A DNA stretch of 64,000 bases from Thermatribacter velox. GTDB lineage: Bacteria > Atribacterota > Atribacteria > Atribacterales > Thermatribacteraceae. How positions within the stretch are numbered: position 1 is the first letter of the stretch; each line of letters starts with the position of its first letter. The notes beneath the pieces were generated by a model, which searched no databases, was not told the DNA's origin, and saw only the letters and a program-made list of their open reading frames with translations. This document shows, piece after piece, positions 15,733-25,728 of the stretch. The stretch covers positions 372,001 through 436,000 of the forward strand of contig NZ_CP121689.1 of NCBI RefSeq assembly GCF_038396615.1, written 5' to 3'. The position numbers and the translations under genes were made by a program.

Positions 15733-16823
15733 GTGTGTTCATTTTTGAGAATTTTGGTTTACTGGGTAAGACTTTAGCAAAAGCTGGGAAGATGCTTTCG
15801 GACCAGGACTTTCAAAACCTTTTGAGTCTCCACTCTGTTCCCGAAATTGCTCGTTATCTTCAGAATACACCCGCCTACCAGCAGGTTCTTCAAGATATTC
15901 AGCCCGATGAGATTCACCGCCGTGACCTGGAAATCCTGGTCAATCAGTCCACAATTTACGAGCTTTTTAGTTTGCGCGAGTTTGCCAGTTTTAAGGAAAG
16001 AGTCATTATTGACTTCTTCCTCACTGGTTTTGAAATTGAGAATCTCAAGCTGGTTACCAAGTACGTGGTGTTAGGTGCGCAGGCGAGTCCTGAGGATATA
16101 GAGAAAAAACTTTTTGACCTTTCTCCTTGGAGTAAAGTTGATTTTCGGGCTCTTTTGAGAAGTAAAAACCTTGACGAACTTACCCATGGGCTGGAGGGTA
16201 CCGCTTTTTATGATTTATTCCAAGCTGCAAAAGAACGATTTAGTGAATCCCGAGCCATGGATGTTATCGAAAATGCCCTGGACTACTGGTACCTGGCTGG
16301 TTTGCCCAGAAAGGTGAAAAACTTCTCGTCCCGAGACCGTGAAGCTGTTTTACGCTTTTTTGGTGTGCAAGCAGATTTGTTGAACCTAGAGCTTATATAC
16401 AGGATGCGCTTTGTTTTTGGGATGCTTCCTGAGAAAGTCTACGGACTCACCATACCTCTTTACAGGTATTTTGATTCTCAACGCTTGATGAGACTGGTCA
16501 GAAGCCAGAGCCTGGAAGAATTTATGAACATGCTTCTCGCTTCGCCCTACCGAAGTGTTTTTTATAACTGGCAGGAGAGCAGTGAAGTACTGGATGAGAT
16601 ATTCGAACGAAGCATCCTTTCTTACCTTTACCGGCTGGCGCGCCTTCTGCTTCGCAAACATCTTGCTCCTTTGGAGGTGTTGATTGCCTTTGTTACGCTC
16701 AAAACCTTTGAAACTCGTGACCTGATTACGGTCATCGAAGATATACGATATGCGCTGGATGTGCGCCTGGCAGAGCGCTATTTTATAAGACCCCTCAAGG
16801 TGGTGAGCCTGAGTGGCCGTTGA
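15729..16823 (+). CDS. ntpC: V/A-type ATPase subunit C
   Basis: A 364-residue subunit C (V-type d / A-type C), the funnel that links the central stalk to the membrane ring. Family features are the helical repeats with LLSLHSVPEIARYLQNTPAYQQVL, DFFLTGFEIENLKLVTKYVVLGA, and the C-terminal ITVIEDIRYALDVRLAERYFIRP. Length is normal for the family. The ATG at 15729 overlaps the stop of the preceding gene (ATGA), and its own end overlaps subunit I by 11 bases, so translation of the three is coupled. Confidence 0.9.
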   Translation: MSVFIFENFGLLGKTLAKAGKMLSDQDFQNLLSLHSVPEIARYLQNTPAYQQVLQDIQPDEIHRRDLEILVNQSTIYELFSLREFASFKERVIIDFFLTGFEIENLKLVTKYVVLGAQASPEDIEKKLFDLSPWSKVDFRALLRSKNLDELTHGLEGTAFYDLFQAAKERFSESRAMDVIENALDYWYLAGLPRKVKNFSSRDREAVLRFFGVQADLLNLELIYRMRFVFGMLPEKVYGLTIPLYRYFDSQRLMRLVRSQSLEEFMNMLLASPYRSVFYNWQESSEVLDEIFERSILSYLYRLARLLLRKHLAPLEVLIAFVTLKTFETRDLITVIEDIRYALDVRLAERYFIRPLKVVSLSGR

Positions 16824-18750
16824 CAGGATGTGCCGCTTAATCATTGTGGGGGTTAAGCGGAAGCAGGAAGGCATGGAACGGTTATTGAAAGAGATCGTTG
16901 CGTCGGAGTGTTTTGAGCCTTTGTCTCTGGAGAATGCTTTGCCTCCTGAAACCAAACCTTTTTTCAAAGAAGATGGTGGAACTTCTTTTGAAGAGGCTTT
17001 TTCTTTGCTGTGCAAGCTTCACAAACTCTCTGGAAAAGAACCTTCACCCCGGCCTGTTTTCAGTCCAGAAATTGCTTCTCGGTTGAATTTCTCCTTAAAA
17101 AAGGCGCGGTTACTGGAGAGAAAGATGGACCAAAAACTCAGCGAGATTTCGGAATTGAAAAGACTGGTGGAGCGCTTTGAGCATATGCGCAGGCACCTCA
17201 GGACCCTTCGTTACCTGGACGTCGATTTTGAAGACCTGATAAGCCTTGAGGGTTTCTCGATAAAGTTTGGGCGCATATTGAGTATGTATTTTGATCGGCT
17301 AATCGAGAGTGTCAACGATGCCCCCATTCTGGTGGTGGACATAGAGAGGGAGCGAGAGTCACAGTGGATTATGGTTTTTACGCTTCCCAGAATGCAAAAA
17401 GAAGCGGAAAGCATCCTTCAATCCATCGGTTTTGAAGAACACACCCTACCTCGTGCCATGTTAAAGGGTTCCGTTGAAGAAGTTTATTTCAGAGTCTCTG
17501 ATGAAATCAAAAAGCTGTGTCTGGAAATCGAGCGCAAGAACATCGAACTGCGAGAGATTTTTTACAAAAACCGCACTTTTATCTATCAGCTTCTGGACCA
17601 TCTTTACGTATTGCGTTCTGTTTACCGATTGCAGGAGCGGGTTGGTTTCAGTGAAAGTCTCTTTGCCTTGTCGGGTTGGGTACCCGAAAGGGAGAAGAAG
17701 AAAATTCAGCGTCTCTTTGAGTGGGAAAAAGAAACGCTGGTAATTGAAGAACAGCCAGATACTCGGGAAGTGCTGGAGGAAAAGGTACCGGTGAGACTTT
17801 CTAATCATTCCTTTTTCCGCCCCTTTGAGAGCCTGGTTAAAATGTATGGTTTACCTTCTTACTGGGAAGTCGATCCTACACCGGTGGTTGCCCTGACTTT
17901 TCTCTTCATGTTTGGCTTTATGTTTGGTGACGTAGGTCATGGTGCCATTTTGGCACTGGCGGGTTTTGTCTATTATCTAAAGAAACGCTCGGATCTGGGT
18001 TGGGTATTTGGCTGGGCTGGGCTTTCTTCGGTTCTTTTTGGATTTTTGTATGGTAGTTTCCTGGGTTTTGAAAGTTTGTTACCTGCTTTGTGGGTGCGCC
18101 CAATTGAGGAAATTTCGTACCTCATGGGTATATCGGTAGCGATAGGTGTTATTTTGCTTGCTCTGGGGATGGGCCTGGGCATGTTTAACTTAATTCGTGC
18201 AGGACATTGGAAGAAGTTTTTGCTGGGAAGTTCCGGGCTGGCGGCTTTTGCTTTTTACTGGTTGGGAGTTTGGTTGGTTTTTTCGTATTTTCGTTATGGA
18301 GAGTTACCTCGTCCGGCTAACCTGTGGTTAAGCCTTCTGGTGGTCCTGCTTGTGGTTATCTATTTGCACGAGGTTTTTGAAGCTTCGCCTTCGGCGAGAA
18401 GGGAGAAAGCTGTTGAATCCACATTTGTGCTTTTTGATGAGATTATTCGCTTTTTAAGCAACACTCTTTCTTTTATTCGACTTGCTGCTTTTGCCATCAA
18501 TCACGCAGGAATTTTTCTGGCCTTTTTGAGCATTGCTCAGATGGTGCAGGGAGGAGGAGCTTTTTCTGGGGTTTCCAGGGTTTTGGTGATTATCTTTGGC
18601 AATCTCCTTATCCTGGGCCTTGAGGGTCTGGTAGTTTTTATTCAGGCTTTGCGTTTGGAGTTTTACGAGCTCTTTTCCAGGTTTTTTGCTGGACGAGGTA
18701 GGCCTTTCCAGCCGGTAACTTTTAGGGAAATATCTACTGAGAGGAGGTAA
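16813..18750 (+). CDS. ntpI: V/A-type ATPase subunit I (a subunit)
   Basis: A 645-residue subunit I. The N-terminal ~330 residues form the cytoplasmic arm with coiled coils. The C-terminal half has seven to eight membrane helices starting near residue 350 (VDPTPVVALTFLFMFGFMFGDVGHGAILAL), the strongly conserved family segment with FGDVGHG. The ion-path helix contains FLSNTLSFIRLAAFAINHAG, with R in SFIRLAAFA the essential channel arginine. The end, LEFYELFSRFFAGRGRPFQPV, is typical. Start GTG 16813 lies 9 bases after AAGGTGG; ATG 16828 is possible. Confidence 0.95.
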   Translation: MAVDRMCRLIIVGVKRKQEGMERLLKEIVASECFEPLSLENALPPETKPFFKEDGGTSFEEAFSLLCKLHKLSGKEPSPRPVFSPEIASRLNFSLKKARLLERKMDQKLSEISELKRLVERFEHMRRHLRTLRYLDVDFEDLISLEGFSIKFGRILSMYFDRLIESVNDAPILVVDIERERESQWIMVFTLPRMQKEAESILQSIGFEEHTLPRAMLKGSVEEVYFRVSDEIKKLCLEIERKNIELREIFYKNRTFIYQLLDHLYVLRSVYRLQERVGFSESLFALSGWVPEREKKKIQRLFEWEKETLVIEEQPDTREVLEEKVPVRLSNHSFFRPFESLVKMYGLPSYWEVDPTPVVALTFLFMFGFMFGDVGHGAILALAGFVYYLKKRSDLGWVFGWAGLSSVLFGFLYGSFLGFESLLPALWVRPIEEISYLMGISVAIGVILLALGMGLGMFNLIRAGHWKKFLLGSSGLAAFAFYWLGVWLVFSYFRYGELPRPANLWLSLLVVLLVVIYLHEVFEASPSARREKAVESTFVLFDEIIRFLSNTLSFIRLAAFAINHAGIFLAFLSIAQMVQGGGAFSGVSRVLVIIFGNLLILGLEGLVVFIQALRLEFYELFSRFFAGRGRPFQPVTFREISTERR

Positions 18751-18755
18751 GTGAA

Positions 18756-19193
18756 ATGGCAACAGCGATGATTCTTACTTACGGAATTTTTCTGGGACTT
18801 TTAGTTTTAATTGGGGTGATGGCCGCGAAAGGTAAATGGCGTCTTTCCAGAAAGACTTTCCTGAGACTTTTCTGGAGCAGTCTCCTTTTTTTGGGCGTGT
18901 GTTCACTGGCTGTTTTTGGATTTGCTCTACCCAATGCACTGGCCCAAACTGAAAATGCCCCAGTGGCTACGCAACCTGTATCTTCTGGCCTTGGTTTGCT
19001 TGGAGCTGGTCTGGCCACTGGTCTTGCTGCAATTGGAGCAGGTATCGCCGTGGCGATAACCGGCTCTTCGGCAATTGGGGCCATCAGCGAAAAGCCAGAG
19101 CTTTTTGGACGCACCCTTACCTACGTGGGTCTTGCTGAAGGTATAGCCATTTACGGAATGATCATCTCCGTTCTGATTTTGGGAAGAATGTAG
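18756..19193 (+). CDS. ntpK: V/A-type ATPase subunit K (membrane rotor ring) with N-terminal extension
   Basis: A 145-residue rotor subunit. Residues 78-145 form the usual two-helix proteolipid hairpin: GAGLATGLAAIGAGIAVAITGSS, loop SEKPELFGRT, then the ion-binding helix with E128 in GLAEGIAIYGMI. Residues 1-66 are two extra helices joined by a basic loop (KGKWRLSRKTFLRLF), ending ALPNALAQ. That is either an uncleaved membrane extension or, less likely, a leader. Only one carboxylate is present, so this is a single-hairpin ring subunit, not the four-helix duplicated form. The glutamine of known Na+ sites in helix 1 is absent, which leans toward H+ but does not prove it. A strong AGGAGGT site precedes the ATG. 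Confidence 0.92.
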   Translation: MATAMILTYGIFLGLLVLIGVMAAKGKWRLSRKTFLRLFWSSLLFLGVCSLAVFGFALPNALAQTENAPVATQPVSSGLGLLGAGLATGLAAIGAGIAVAITGSSAIGAISEKPELFGRTLTYVGLAEGIAIYGMIISVLILGRM

Positions 19194-19207
19194 GAGAAGG
19201 TGATAGA

Positions 19208-19519
19208 GTGCGTTTTTTCTTAATCAGCGATAACATTGATACCCAGATAGGATTGCGTCTGGCTGGGATTAAAGGGGTTGTGGTACACACCCGTGAGGAG
19301 ATTCTTCCCGTGCTTGAGGAAGTCGAAAAGGATCCCACGGTTGGCGTCATCTTAATGACTGAAAAAATTGCTGAGGTTGTGCCTGACCAGGTGCAGCGTC
19401 TCAAACTTTCCAGAGATTTGCCCCTTTTGACCATCATTCCAGACCGTCATGGAACCCGTCGCAACAAGGATTTCATCCTTAACTATGTTGAAAGTGCTAT
19501 TGGAGTGAAAGTGAAATGA
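19208..19519 (+). CDS. ntpG: V/A-type ATPase subunit F
   Basis: A 103-residue central-stalk subunit F with the CheY-like fold: MRFFLISDNIDTQIGLRLAGIKGVVVHTREEI, then TVGVILMTEKIAEVVPDQVQRL and LPLLTIIPDRHG. It helps couple rotation to ATP hydrolysis. The GTG start follows GAGAAGGTGATA, and its stop overlaps the ATG of subunit E (ATGA). Confidence 0.93.
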   Translation: MRFFLISDNIDTQIGLRLAGIKGVVVHTREEILPVLEEVEKDPTVGVILMTEKIAEVVPDQVQRLKLSRDLPLLTIIPDRHGTRRNKDFILNYVESAIGVKVK

Positions 19520-20115
19520 GATTAGTTGATAAGATAGAGCTGATGCGCAAAGCGATCATTAAAGAAGCCGAAGATATGCTGGAAGATGCGCTTATTAAGG
19601 CTCAGGAAGAGATTCAAGAAGAGGAAAGAAAGCTTGAAGAACAGCTTGCCTGGGAAAAAGAGGAGTTCCTGCGTGAACTGCGCCTTAAAACCCAGAAGTG
19701 GATTAATGCTCAGAATGCAATTATTTTAATGCAGGAACGTCGTGAAAAGGATGCCTTTTTACAAAAGCTATTTTTTGCTTTTATCGAGGATGTAAAGAGA
19801 GCTTTTGAAGAGTTGGGTGAGCAGGAGAAACGGCTTTATTTCTTTCGCTGGTTTGAAGAAGCCCTCAGGGTTATGGGAAGGCAGAAAGTGATACTGCGCT
19901 GTAATGCTCTGTGTTTACCCTGGGCTAACGAGCTTAAAATGCATGAGTTTTCGAGTTTCATTGAGAGGGTTGAAGAAGAACCTGACCTTGATTTTGGGGT
20001 AATGCTGGAGAGTGTGGATGGAAAGGAGCGGGTGGAAAATACCCTGACTACCAGGATTACCGAGCAAGAACAGCACCTTCAGGAGTTGTTGCGGCAAGAA
20101 GTGAGGTGGAGTTGA
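19516..20115 (+). CDS. ntpE: V/A-type ATPase subunit E
   Basis: A 199-residue peripheral-stalk subunit. The N-terminal half is a long charged helix (KIELMRKAIIKEAEDMLEDALIKAQEEIQEEERKLEEQLAWEKEEF). The C-terminal half is globular (GVMLESVDGKERVENTLTTRITEQEQHL), with the GV-ESVDG-ENT-pattern typical of subunit E. It pairs with the coiled-coil subunit H and contacts the A3B3 head. Its stop and the ATG of subunit A share one base (20115). Confidence 0.88.
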   Translation: MRLVDKIELMRKAIIKEAEDMLEDALIKAQEEIQEEERKLEEQLAWEKEEFLRELRLKTQKWINAQNAIILMQERREKDAFLQKLFFAFIEDVKRAFEELGEQEKRLYFFRWFEEALRVMGRQKVILRCNALCLPWANELKMHEFSSFIERVEEEPDLDFGVMLESVDGKERVENTLTTRITEQEQHLQELLRQEVRWS

Positions 20116-21899
20116 TGGGAGAAGGACGCATTTATTTGATCAACGGTCCAGTGGTGCGAGCAACTGGGTCACAGGGCTTTATGATGAATGAGATGGTTAA
20201 AGTGGGAAAGGAAGGTCTTATTGGTGAAGTAGTGGACATAGGAGAAGAAAGTTTCACAGTTCAGGTTTACGAGAGCACCACTGGTTTACAAGTTGGAGAA
20301 CCGGTGCGAGGCACGGGAAAGCTTATTTCCGCTTATCTTGGTCCGGGTCTCATTGGAAAGATTTTTGATGGTATAGAACGCCCCCTGGATCGGATAGCTT
20401 TGCTTCACGGGGATTTTGTGGTTCGAGGGGTTGAGATATTTCCTTTGGATGAGAACAAGAGATGGCGGGTGGAAATGAAAAAAGAAGTTGGAGATACTGT
20501 CCGACCCGGCGAAATTTTTGCTCTGGTTCAGGAAACACCTCTTTTTGAACACCGCTTACTGGTTCCACCTCATGTATCGGGTAAAGTTGTCGAAGCCAAG
20601 CCCAGTGGTGATTATAAGATTCACGATGTTTTGCTCCTGATTTCGGACCAGAAAGGGAATGTTCATCATTTGACCCTGTATCAGGAATGGCCAATAAGAA
20701 TTCCCCGTCCTGTTAGAGAAAGATTGTTACCAACCATCCCTTTGATTACTGGGCAAAGAGTGATTGATTTCTTTTTCCCGCTGGCCAAAGGTGGTGCGGC
20801 GGCCATTCCAGGTGGTTTTGGAACTGGAAAGACGGTTACTCAACATCAGCTGGCTAAATGGTCAGATGCAGATGTGGTGGTTTATATAGGTTGTGGGGAG
20901 CGAGGCAACGAGATGTCGGATGTTCTGGAAGAATTTCCTCGTCTGGTCGACCCGCGTACTGGTCGACCACTTATGGAGCGTACCATTCTCATTGCCAACA
21001 CTTCCAATATGCCTGTTTCGGCTCGCGAGGCTTCCATCTATACGGGCATAACCATAGCTGAATACTTCAGAGATATGGGGTATAACGTTGCCTTGATGGC
21101 TGATTCTACTTCACGCTGGGCTGAAGCTCTGCGAGAACTTTCGGGTAGAATGGAAGAAATGCCAGCGGAAGAAGGATATCCAGCTTATCTTTCCAGTCGG
21201 CTTTCTGAATTTTACGAACGAGCTGGTCGGGTTAAAACCCTTTCTGGTGAAGAAGGTTCGGTTACCATCATTGGAGCCGTTTCTCCTCCAGGTGGAGATT
21301 TTTCTGAGCCGGTTACCCGTCATACCAAAGAGTTTGTGCGCTGTTTCTGGGCTCTGGACAGAAACCTTGCTTATTCTCGGCATTATCCGGCCATAAACTG
21401 GTTGACCAGTTACAGCGATTTCGGTGAGGATTTAAAGGAATGGTTCAGAGAACATGTTGGTGAAGACTGGGATGGTATGCGGGAGCGGGCCATGGCATTG
21501 CTTGGAGAAGATGACCGCTTGCAGCAGGTAATTAAGCTGGTGGGTGAGGACGTCCTTCCCGATGAGCATAAGTTAATAGTGGAAACAGGGAGATTGATTA
21601 AGATAGGATTCTTACAGCAGAATTCTTTTAGCAATGTTGATTCTTTCTGCACTCTTGAGAAGCAATTCAGGATGATGGAACTCATTCTGCTTTTTTATGA
21701 GAGGGCCAGGGAATTGATTGCTTCGGGAATGGCAATCAGTGAGATTAAACGCTCGGATGTTTATCTCAAGCTTTTGAGAATGAAAGAGGAAATTCCCAAC
21801 GATCAGCTCGAACGGTTTGATACACTGAGAGAGGAAATAGAGAAATTTTTTGATAATTTGCGAGCCAGGTACAAAGAAGGTGCTAAAAGTGCCAGTTAA
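20115..21899 (+). CDS. ntpA: V/A-type ATPase catalytic subunit A
   Basis: A 594-residue catalytic subunit. It shows the N-terminal barrel ([28 protein letters not shown]), the A-subunit-specific bulge region (about 110-190) and the P-loop [13 protein letters not shown] (about residue 230). Walker B-region motifs GCGERGNEM and [16 protein letters not shown] follow, then [24 protein letters not shown]. It hydrolyses or makes ATP at its interface with subunit B. ATG 20115, preceded by AGGTGGA, is preferred over the in-frame GTG at 20106. The P-loop reads GGFGTGKT where many relatives have GPFGSGKT, a conservative difference. Confidence 0.97.
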   Translation: MGEGRIYLINGPVVRATGSQGFMMNEMVKVGKEGLIGEVVDIGEESFTVQVYESTTGLQVGEPVRGTGKLISAYLGPGLIGKIFDGIERPLDRIALLHGDFVVRGVEIFPLDENKRWRVEMKKEVGDTVRPGEIFALVQETPLFEHRLLVPPHVSGKVVEAKPSGDYKIHDVLLLISDQKGNVHHLTLYQEWPIRIPRPVRERLLPTIPLITGQRVIDFFFPLAKGGAAAIPGGFGTGKTVTQHQLAKWSDADVVVYIGCGERGNEMSDVLEEFPRLVDPRTGRPLMERTILIANTSNMPVSAREASIYTGITIAEYFRDMGYNVALMADSTSRWAEALRELSGRMEEMPAEEGYPAYLSSRLSEFYERAGRVKTLSGEEGSVTIIGAVSPPGGDFSEPVTRHTKEFVRCFWALDRNLAYSRHYPAINWLTSYSDFGEDLKEWFREHVGEDWDGMRERAMALLGEDDRLQQVIKLVGEDVLPDEHKLIVETGRLIKIGFLQQNSFSNVDSFCTLEKQFRMMELILLFYERARELIASGMAISEIKRSDVYLKLLRMKEEIPNDQLERFDTLREEIEKFFDNLRARYKEGAKSAS

Positions 21900-23259
21900 A
21901 GAGTATGTAGGCCTTTCTCGCATCGTTGGTCCTCTGGTAGTGGTCCAGGGGGTAAGCGGTGTTGGCTATGAAGATCTGGTGGAAATTGTTTACCGAGGAG
22001 AACGCAGAGCGGGTCAGGTGGTGCTCCTTGAGGAAGACAAGGCTGTAGTCCAGGTTTTTGAGGGTACCAAGGGCTTGATTCGTGAAGAAACGCGGGTGCG
22101 TTTTCTGGGTGAGCCCTTGAGGGTTCCTCTTTCCCGAAACCTGGTTGGTAGAGTGCTGGATGGTCTGGGCAGGCCTCGCGATGGTCAGGGTAAAGTGATG
22201 GCTTCCTTGAAGCGCGATATAGGGGGGTTGCCAATTAATCCTGTGTCCAGAGTTTATCCTCGTAGCTTTATTCAAACTGGTGTCTCAGCTATTGATGGTA
22301 TGATGACCTTGATTCGGGGCCAGAAGCTGCCTATTTTCAGCGGGAGTGGGCTCCCTCATGTCCGGCTTGCTGTACAGATCGCTCGTCAGGCTAAAGTGCG
22401 AGGTGAAAATGAGGAATTTGTAGTAGTTTTTGCTGCGATAGGATTGCGCCACGACGAAGCAGAGTTTGTACGGAGAGGCCTTGAAGAAACTGGTGCTATT
22501 AAAAATGCTGTTATGGTTCTCAATCTTGCTGACGACCCAACTGTAGAACGTATTGCCACTCCGCGAGTTGCTCTAACCATTGCTGAGTATCTGGCTTTTG
22601 ATGAGGAAATGCACGTTTTGGCCATCCTGGTGGATATGACCAATTACTGTGAAGCTCTACGGGAAATATCCAACTTCCGTGGAGAAGTTCCTGGAAGAAA
22701 AGGGTATCCAGGCTACATGTACAGCGACCTAGCCAGTATCTACGAGCGGGCAGGCATCATCCAGGGTCGACGCGGTTCTCTTACTCAGCTTCCGGTTCTT
22801 GCTATGCCCAACGATGATATCACCCATCCCATACCTGACCTTACCGGTTACATTACCGAGGGTCAGATAGTTTTAAGCAGAGACCTGCACCGGCAGGGTA
22901 TTTATCCCCCCATTGCTGTTTTGCCTTCACTTTCCCGCTTAATGAAGGATGGGGTGGGTGAAGGATATACCCGTGAGGACCATCCCGAGCTTGCTGCTCA
23001 GCTTTTTGCAAGCTATAGCCATGCACAAAGCGTGCGTTCTCTGGCTACCATCATTGGGACAGAAGAGCTTACCGAAGTGGATCGTAAGTATCTTGATTTT
23101 GCCAGGCGTTTCGAAGAAGAGTTTGTCAAGCAGGGTTTTGAGGAGGAGCGAAGTATAGAAGAAACTCTGGATTTAGGGTGGAAGATGCTTTCCTTGCTGC
23201 CTCGCGGAGAGCTGCATCAGGTAAAAGAAAAGTATCTTGAAAAATACTGGAAGGGTTGA
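21889..23259 (+). CDS. ntpB: V/A-type ATPase regulatory subunit B
   Basis: A 456-residue non-catalytic subunit. It opens [18 protein letters not shown], continues [53 protein letters not shown] (no Walker A lysine, as expected), then [40 protein letters not shown], which is strongly diagnostic. GTG 21889 is chosen because AAGGTG lies at the right distance and the conserved N-terminus starts there; a more upstream ATG at 21850 would sit deep in subunit A. It overlaps subunit A by 11 bases. Confidence 0.96.
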   Translation: MPVKEYVGLSRIVGPLVVVQGVSGVGYEDLVEIVYRGERRAGQVVLLEEDKAVVQVFEGTKGLIREETRVRFLGEPLRVPLSRNLVGRVLDGLGRPRDGQGKVMASLKRDIGGLPINPVSRVYPRSFIQTGVSAIDGMMTLIRGQKLPIFSGSGLPHVRLAVQIARQAKVRGENEEFVVVFAAIGLRHDEAEFVRRGLEETGAIKNAVMVLNLADDPTVERIATPRVALTIAEYLAFDEEMHVLAILVDMTNYCEALREISNFRGEVPGRKGYPGYMYSDLASIYERAGIIQGRRGSLTQLPVLAMPNDDITHPIPDLTGYITEGQIVLSRDLHRQGIYPPIAVLPSLSRLMKDGVGEGYTREDHPELAAQLFASYSHAQSVRSLATIIGTEELTEVDRKYLDFARRFEEEFVKQGFEEERSIEETLDLGWKMLSLLPRGELHQVKEKYLEKYWKG

Positions 23260-23264
23260 AAGCG

Positions 23265-23903
23265 ATGCCGATTTTCAGCAACGTTTCTCCTACCAGGGGT
23301 AATCTTATAGAACTGCAGCGCTCTCTGGAATTGGCTAGAGAGGGACATTCTTTGCTGGATCGCAAAAGGAATGTGCTGGTAAGGGAGATGATGCGTTATC
23401 TTGACGAGGCAAAAACCCTTCAGGAGGAAATGGATCGTGTTTTTCAGGCTGCCTACCTTGCTCTGCAGCGGGCTAATCTGGATATAGGCATCGAGCGGGT
23501 GGAGGAAATCGGTTTTGCGGTTCCTGAAATTCAGGACCTCGATGTCCGCCTGAAAAGCATTATGGGAGTGGAAATCCCGGAGATAAGCTGGGATAGAAAG
23601 GAAGAGAGCCGTCCTGCTTATGGTGTCTATCGCACCAGCGCAGCACTGGATAAAGCCTACCTTGCCTTTCGCAAAGTGGTTTTTTTAATCATTCGTTTGG
23701 CGGTGGTTGAAAACGCTGTGTACCGCTTGGCTGTGGAAATCAAAAAGACCCAGAAGAGGGTGAATGCTTTGGAAAATGTAGTCATTCCTGATCATGTGGA
23801 AAAGATTAAACTTATACGTGATATACTGGAAGAGCAGGACAGGGAAGACTTTTTCAAGATGAAACTTTTGAAAAAACGAGAAGGAAAGAGCAAGGAGGTA
23901 TAG
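23265..23903 (+). CDS. ntpD: V/A-type ATPase subunit D (central rotor shaft)
   Basis: A 212-residue central shaft subunit. The N-terminal FSNVSPTRGNLIELQRSLELAREGHSLLDRKRNVLVREMM and the C-terminal helix with KTQKRVNALENVVIPDHVEKIKLIRDILEEQDREDFFKMKLLK match the family well; both form the long antiparallel coiled coil inside the A3B3 head. ATG 23265 is preferred (GGAAGGG upstream) over TTG 23256. Only three bases separate its stop from the glmS start, so glmS is almost certainly in the same mRNA. Confidence 0.95.
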   Translation: MPIFSNVSPTRGNLIELQRSLELAREGHSLLDRKRNVLVREMMRYLDEAKTLQEEMDRVFQAAYLALQRANLDIGIERVEEIGFAVPEIQDLDVRLKSIMGVEIPEISWDRKEESRPAYGVYRTSAALDKAYLAFRKVVFLIIRLAVVENAVYRLAVEIKKTQKRVNALENVVIPDHVEKIKLIRDILEEQDREDFFKMKLLKKREGKSKEV

Positions 23904-23906
23904 GTT

Positions 23907-25724
23907 TTGTGTGGCATTATAGGTTATGTTGGTGAACGCCCCGCCTTACCGCTTATTCTTTCAGGCCTTAAAAGGCTTGAATACCGGGGTTACGATTCGG
24001 TGGGTATTGCTCTCCTTGGAGAAGAAGAAATCTGTGTAGTTAAAAACAAGGGTAGGATCAGGGATTTTGAGTTGGATCTTGCCGATCTTAACTTCCCCTC
24101 TTTTTGCGGTATAGGCCACACCCGCTGGGCAACTCATGGTATTCCCTCTCGTGAGAATGCTCATCCGCATCTTGACTGCGCTGGTGGCATTGCGCTGGTT
24201 CACAATGGCATTATCGAAAATTATCGTTCCTTACGGCTTTGCTTGAGTGAAGATGGGCATGTTTTCCGGTCGGAAACCGATAGCGAAGTCATTGTTCATC
24301 TTTTGGAAGGAGAAGGTACTCCTCTGGAGCGCTTGGTTAAAGCAGTAGGAAAGCTGAAAGGCTCATTCGCACTGTGCATCCTTTTCAAGGAAGATCCGGG
24401 AGCAATTTACGGTGTGCGAATGTCCAGTCCGCTAATTTTAGGAGTTGGCAATGGAGAAAACTTTCTGGCCTCTGATGTACCGGCCTTTTTGCAAAATACC
24501 AATCGAGTAGTTTTTATTGAAGACGGAGAAATAGTGAGAGTTACCAGAAGTGGTTGGGAGATATTCGATTTTGAGGGTCGAAAAAAATCCGGTTCATCGG
24601 TGGTTACTATTCCCTGGGACCCGGTAAGTGCTGAAAAGGGTGGATACAAGCATTTCATGCTTAAAGAAATCCACGAACAACCCCAGGTTTTTGAGGATAC
24701 CCTTGCAGGCCGAGTAAATTTACTTGAAGGCCAGGTGTACTTTGAAGAATTACAGGAGTTTCCCATCGATTTTGAACGTGTGGTCATTGTTGCCTGTGGT
24801 ACTGCTTGCCATGCTGGTATGCTGGGGAGGATTTTTCTTGAGAAGTTTGCTCGCATACCTACCGAGGTAGATTATGCTTCTGAATTCCGCTATCGCGATC
24901 CTCTGGTCGATTCGAAAACTCTGGTGTTGAGCATTTCCCAGTCTGGAGAGACTGCAGATACTCTGGCAGCGGTTTCGCTGGCTCGGGAGAAGGGCTGTCG
25001 AGTGGTTTCAGTGTGCAATGTTTTGGGAAGTAGTTTGACCCGCATTTCAGATTGGGTGCTTTACACGCGGGCTGGTGTGGAAATAAGCGTGGCTTCGACT
25101 AAAGCCTTTTTATGTCAGATGGCGGTGCTTTTACTTTTTGCCATTTATCTGGGACAACACAGGGGTTGTTTAGGTAAGGAAGAAACACGCAGGTTACTTG
25201 AAGAACTGGTAACCTTGCCGCGCCTGATTCGAGACATTCTTGAACGGGAAGAAGATATTTGCAAACTGGCCAAGAAGTTTTACCTTTTCAGGAATTTCCT
25301 TTACCTAGGAAGGGGAGTACTTTTCCCCTTGGCACTCGAAGGGGCTCTCAAACTTAAAGAGATTTCCTATATCCATGCTGAGGGCTTGAGTGCCGGGGAG
25401 ATGAAGCATGGCCCCATTGCTCTGGTGGAGCCCGATCTGGCCACTTTTGTTCTGGTAGGGCAGGATGTGGTTCGCTCTAAAATAATTGGTAACATGGAAG
25501 AGATCAAAGCACGCCAGGGGAAAATCATCGCTTTGTGTTGTTTTGGAGACCAGGAAGTAGCTGAGCAAGCCGACGAGGTGATTTATATCCCTCGGGTTAC
25601 GGAATGCCTGTTACCTTTTCTGGCCATTGTTCCCATGCAGCTTTTTGCTTACTATGTGGCTCTTGAGAAGGGTTGCGATATTGACCAGCCAAGGAATCTG
25701 GCCAAAAGTGTTACTGTAGAGTAA
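23907..25724 (+). CDS. glmS: Glutamine--fructose-6-phosphate aminotransferase (isomerizing)
   Basis: A 605-residue GlmS that makes glucosamine 6-phosphate from fructose 6-phosphate and glutamine, the first step toward UDP-GlcNAc for peptidoglycan and lipid A. The N-terminal class II glutaminase starts MCGIIGYVG, with Cys2 the nucleophile after Met removal, and includes GHTRWATHG. Two SIS sugar-isomerase domains follow (VACGTACHAGMLGRIFLEKFA, SISQSGETADTLAAVSLAREKG, then KFYLFRNFLYLGRGVLFPLALEGALKLKEISYIHAEGLSAGEMKHGP), ending CDIDQPRNLAKSVTVE. Start TTG follows AAGGAGGTA. It lies at the end of the V-ATPase operon, an uncommon place; no glmS ribozyme fits in the three-base gap. It converges with the CDF gene four bases later. 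Confidence 0.97.
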   Translation: MCGIIGYVGERPALPLILSGLKRLEYRGYDSVGIALLGEEEICVVKNKGRIRDFELDLADLNFPSFCGIGHTRWATHGIPSRENAHPHLDCAGGIALVHNGIIENYRSLRLCLSEDGHVFRSETDSEVIVHLLEGEGTPLERLVKAVGKLKGSFALCILFKEDPGAIYGVRMSSPLILGVGNGENFLASDVPAFLQNTNRVVFIEDGEIVRVTRSGWEIFDFEGRKKSGSSVVTIPWDPVSAEKGGYKHFMLKEIHEQPQVFEDTLAGRVNLLEGQVYFEELQEFPIDFERVVIVACGTACHAGMLGRIFLEKFARIPTEVDYASEFRYRDPLVDSKTLVLSISQSGETADTLAAVSLAREKGCRVVSVCNVLGSSLTRISDWVLYTRAGVEISVASTKAFLCQMAVLLLFAIYLGQHRGCLGKEETRRLLEELVTLPRLIRDILEREEDICKLAKKFYLFRNFLYLGRGVLFPLALEGALKLKEISYIHAEGLSAGEMKHGPIALVEPDLATFVLVGQDVVRSKIIGNMEEIKARQGKIIALCCFGDQEVAEQADEVIYIPRVTECLLPFLAIVPMQLFAYYVALEKGCDIDQPRNLAKSVTVE

Positions 25725-25728
25725 TTCA

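Noticed and set aside
23881-23906. Possible glmS ribozyme before glmS
   Set aside because: Only three bases separate the genes and there is no ribozyme-like leader.
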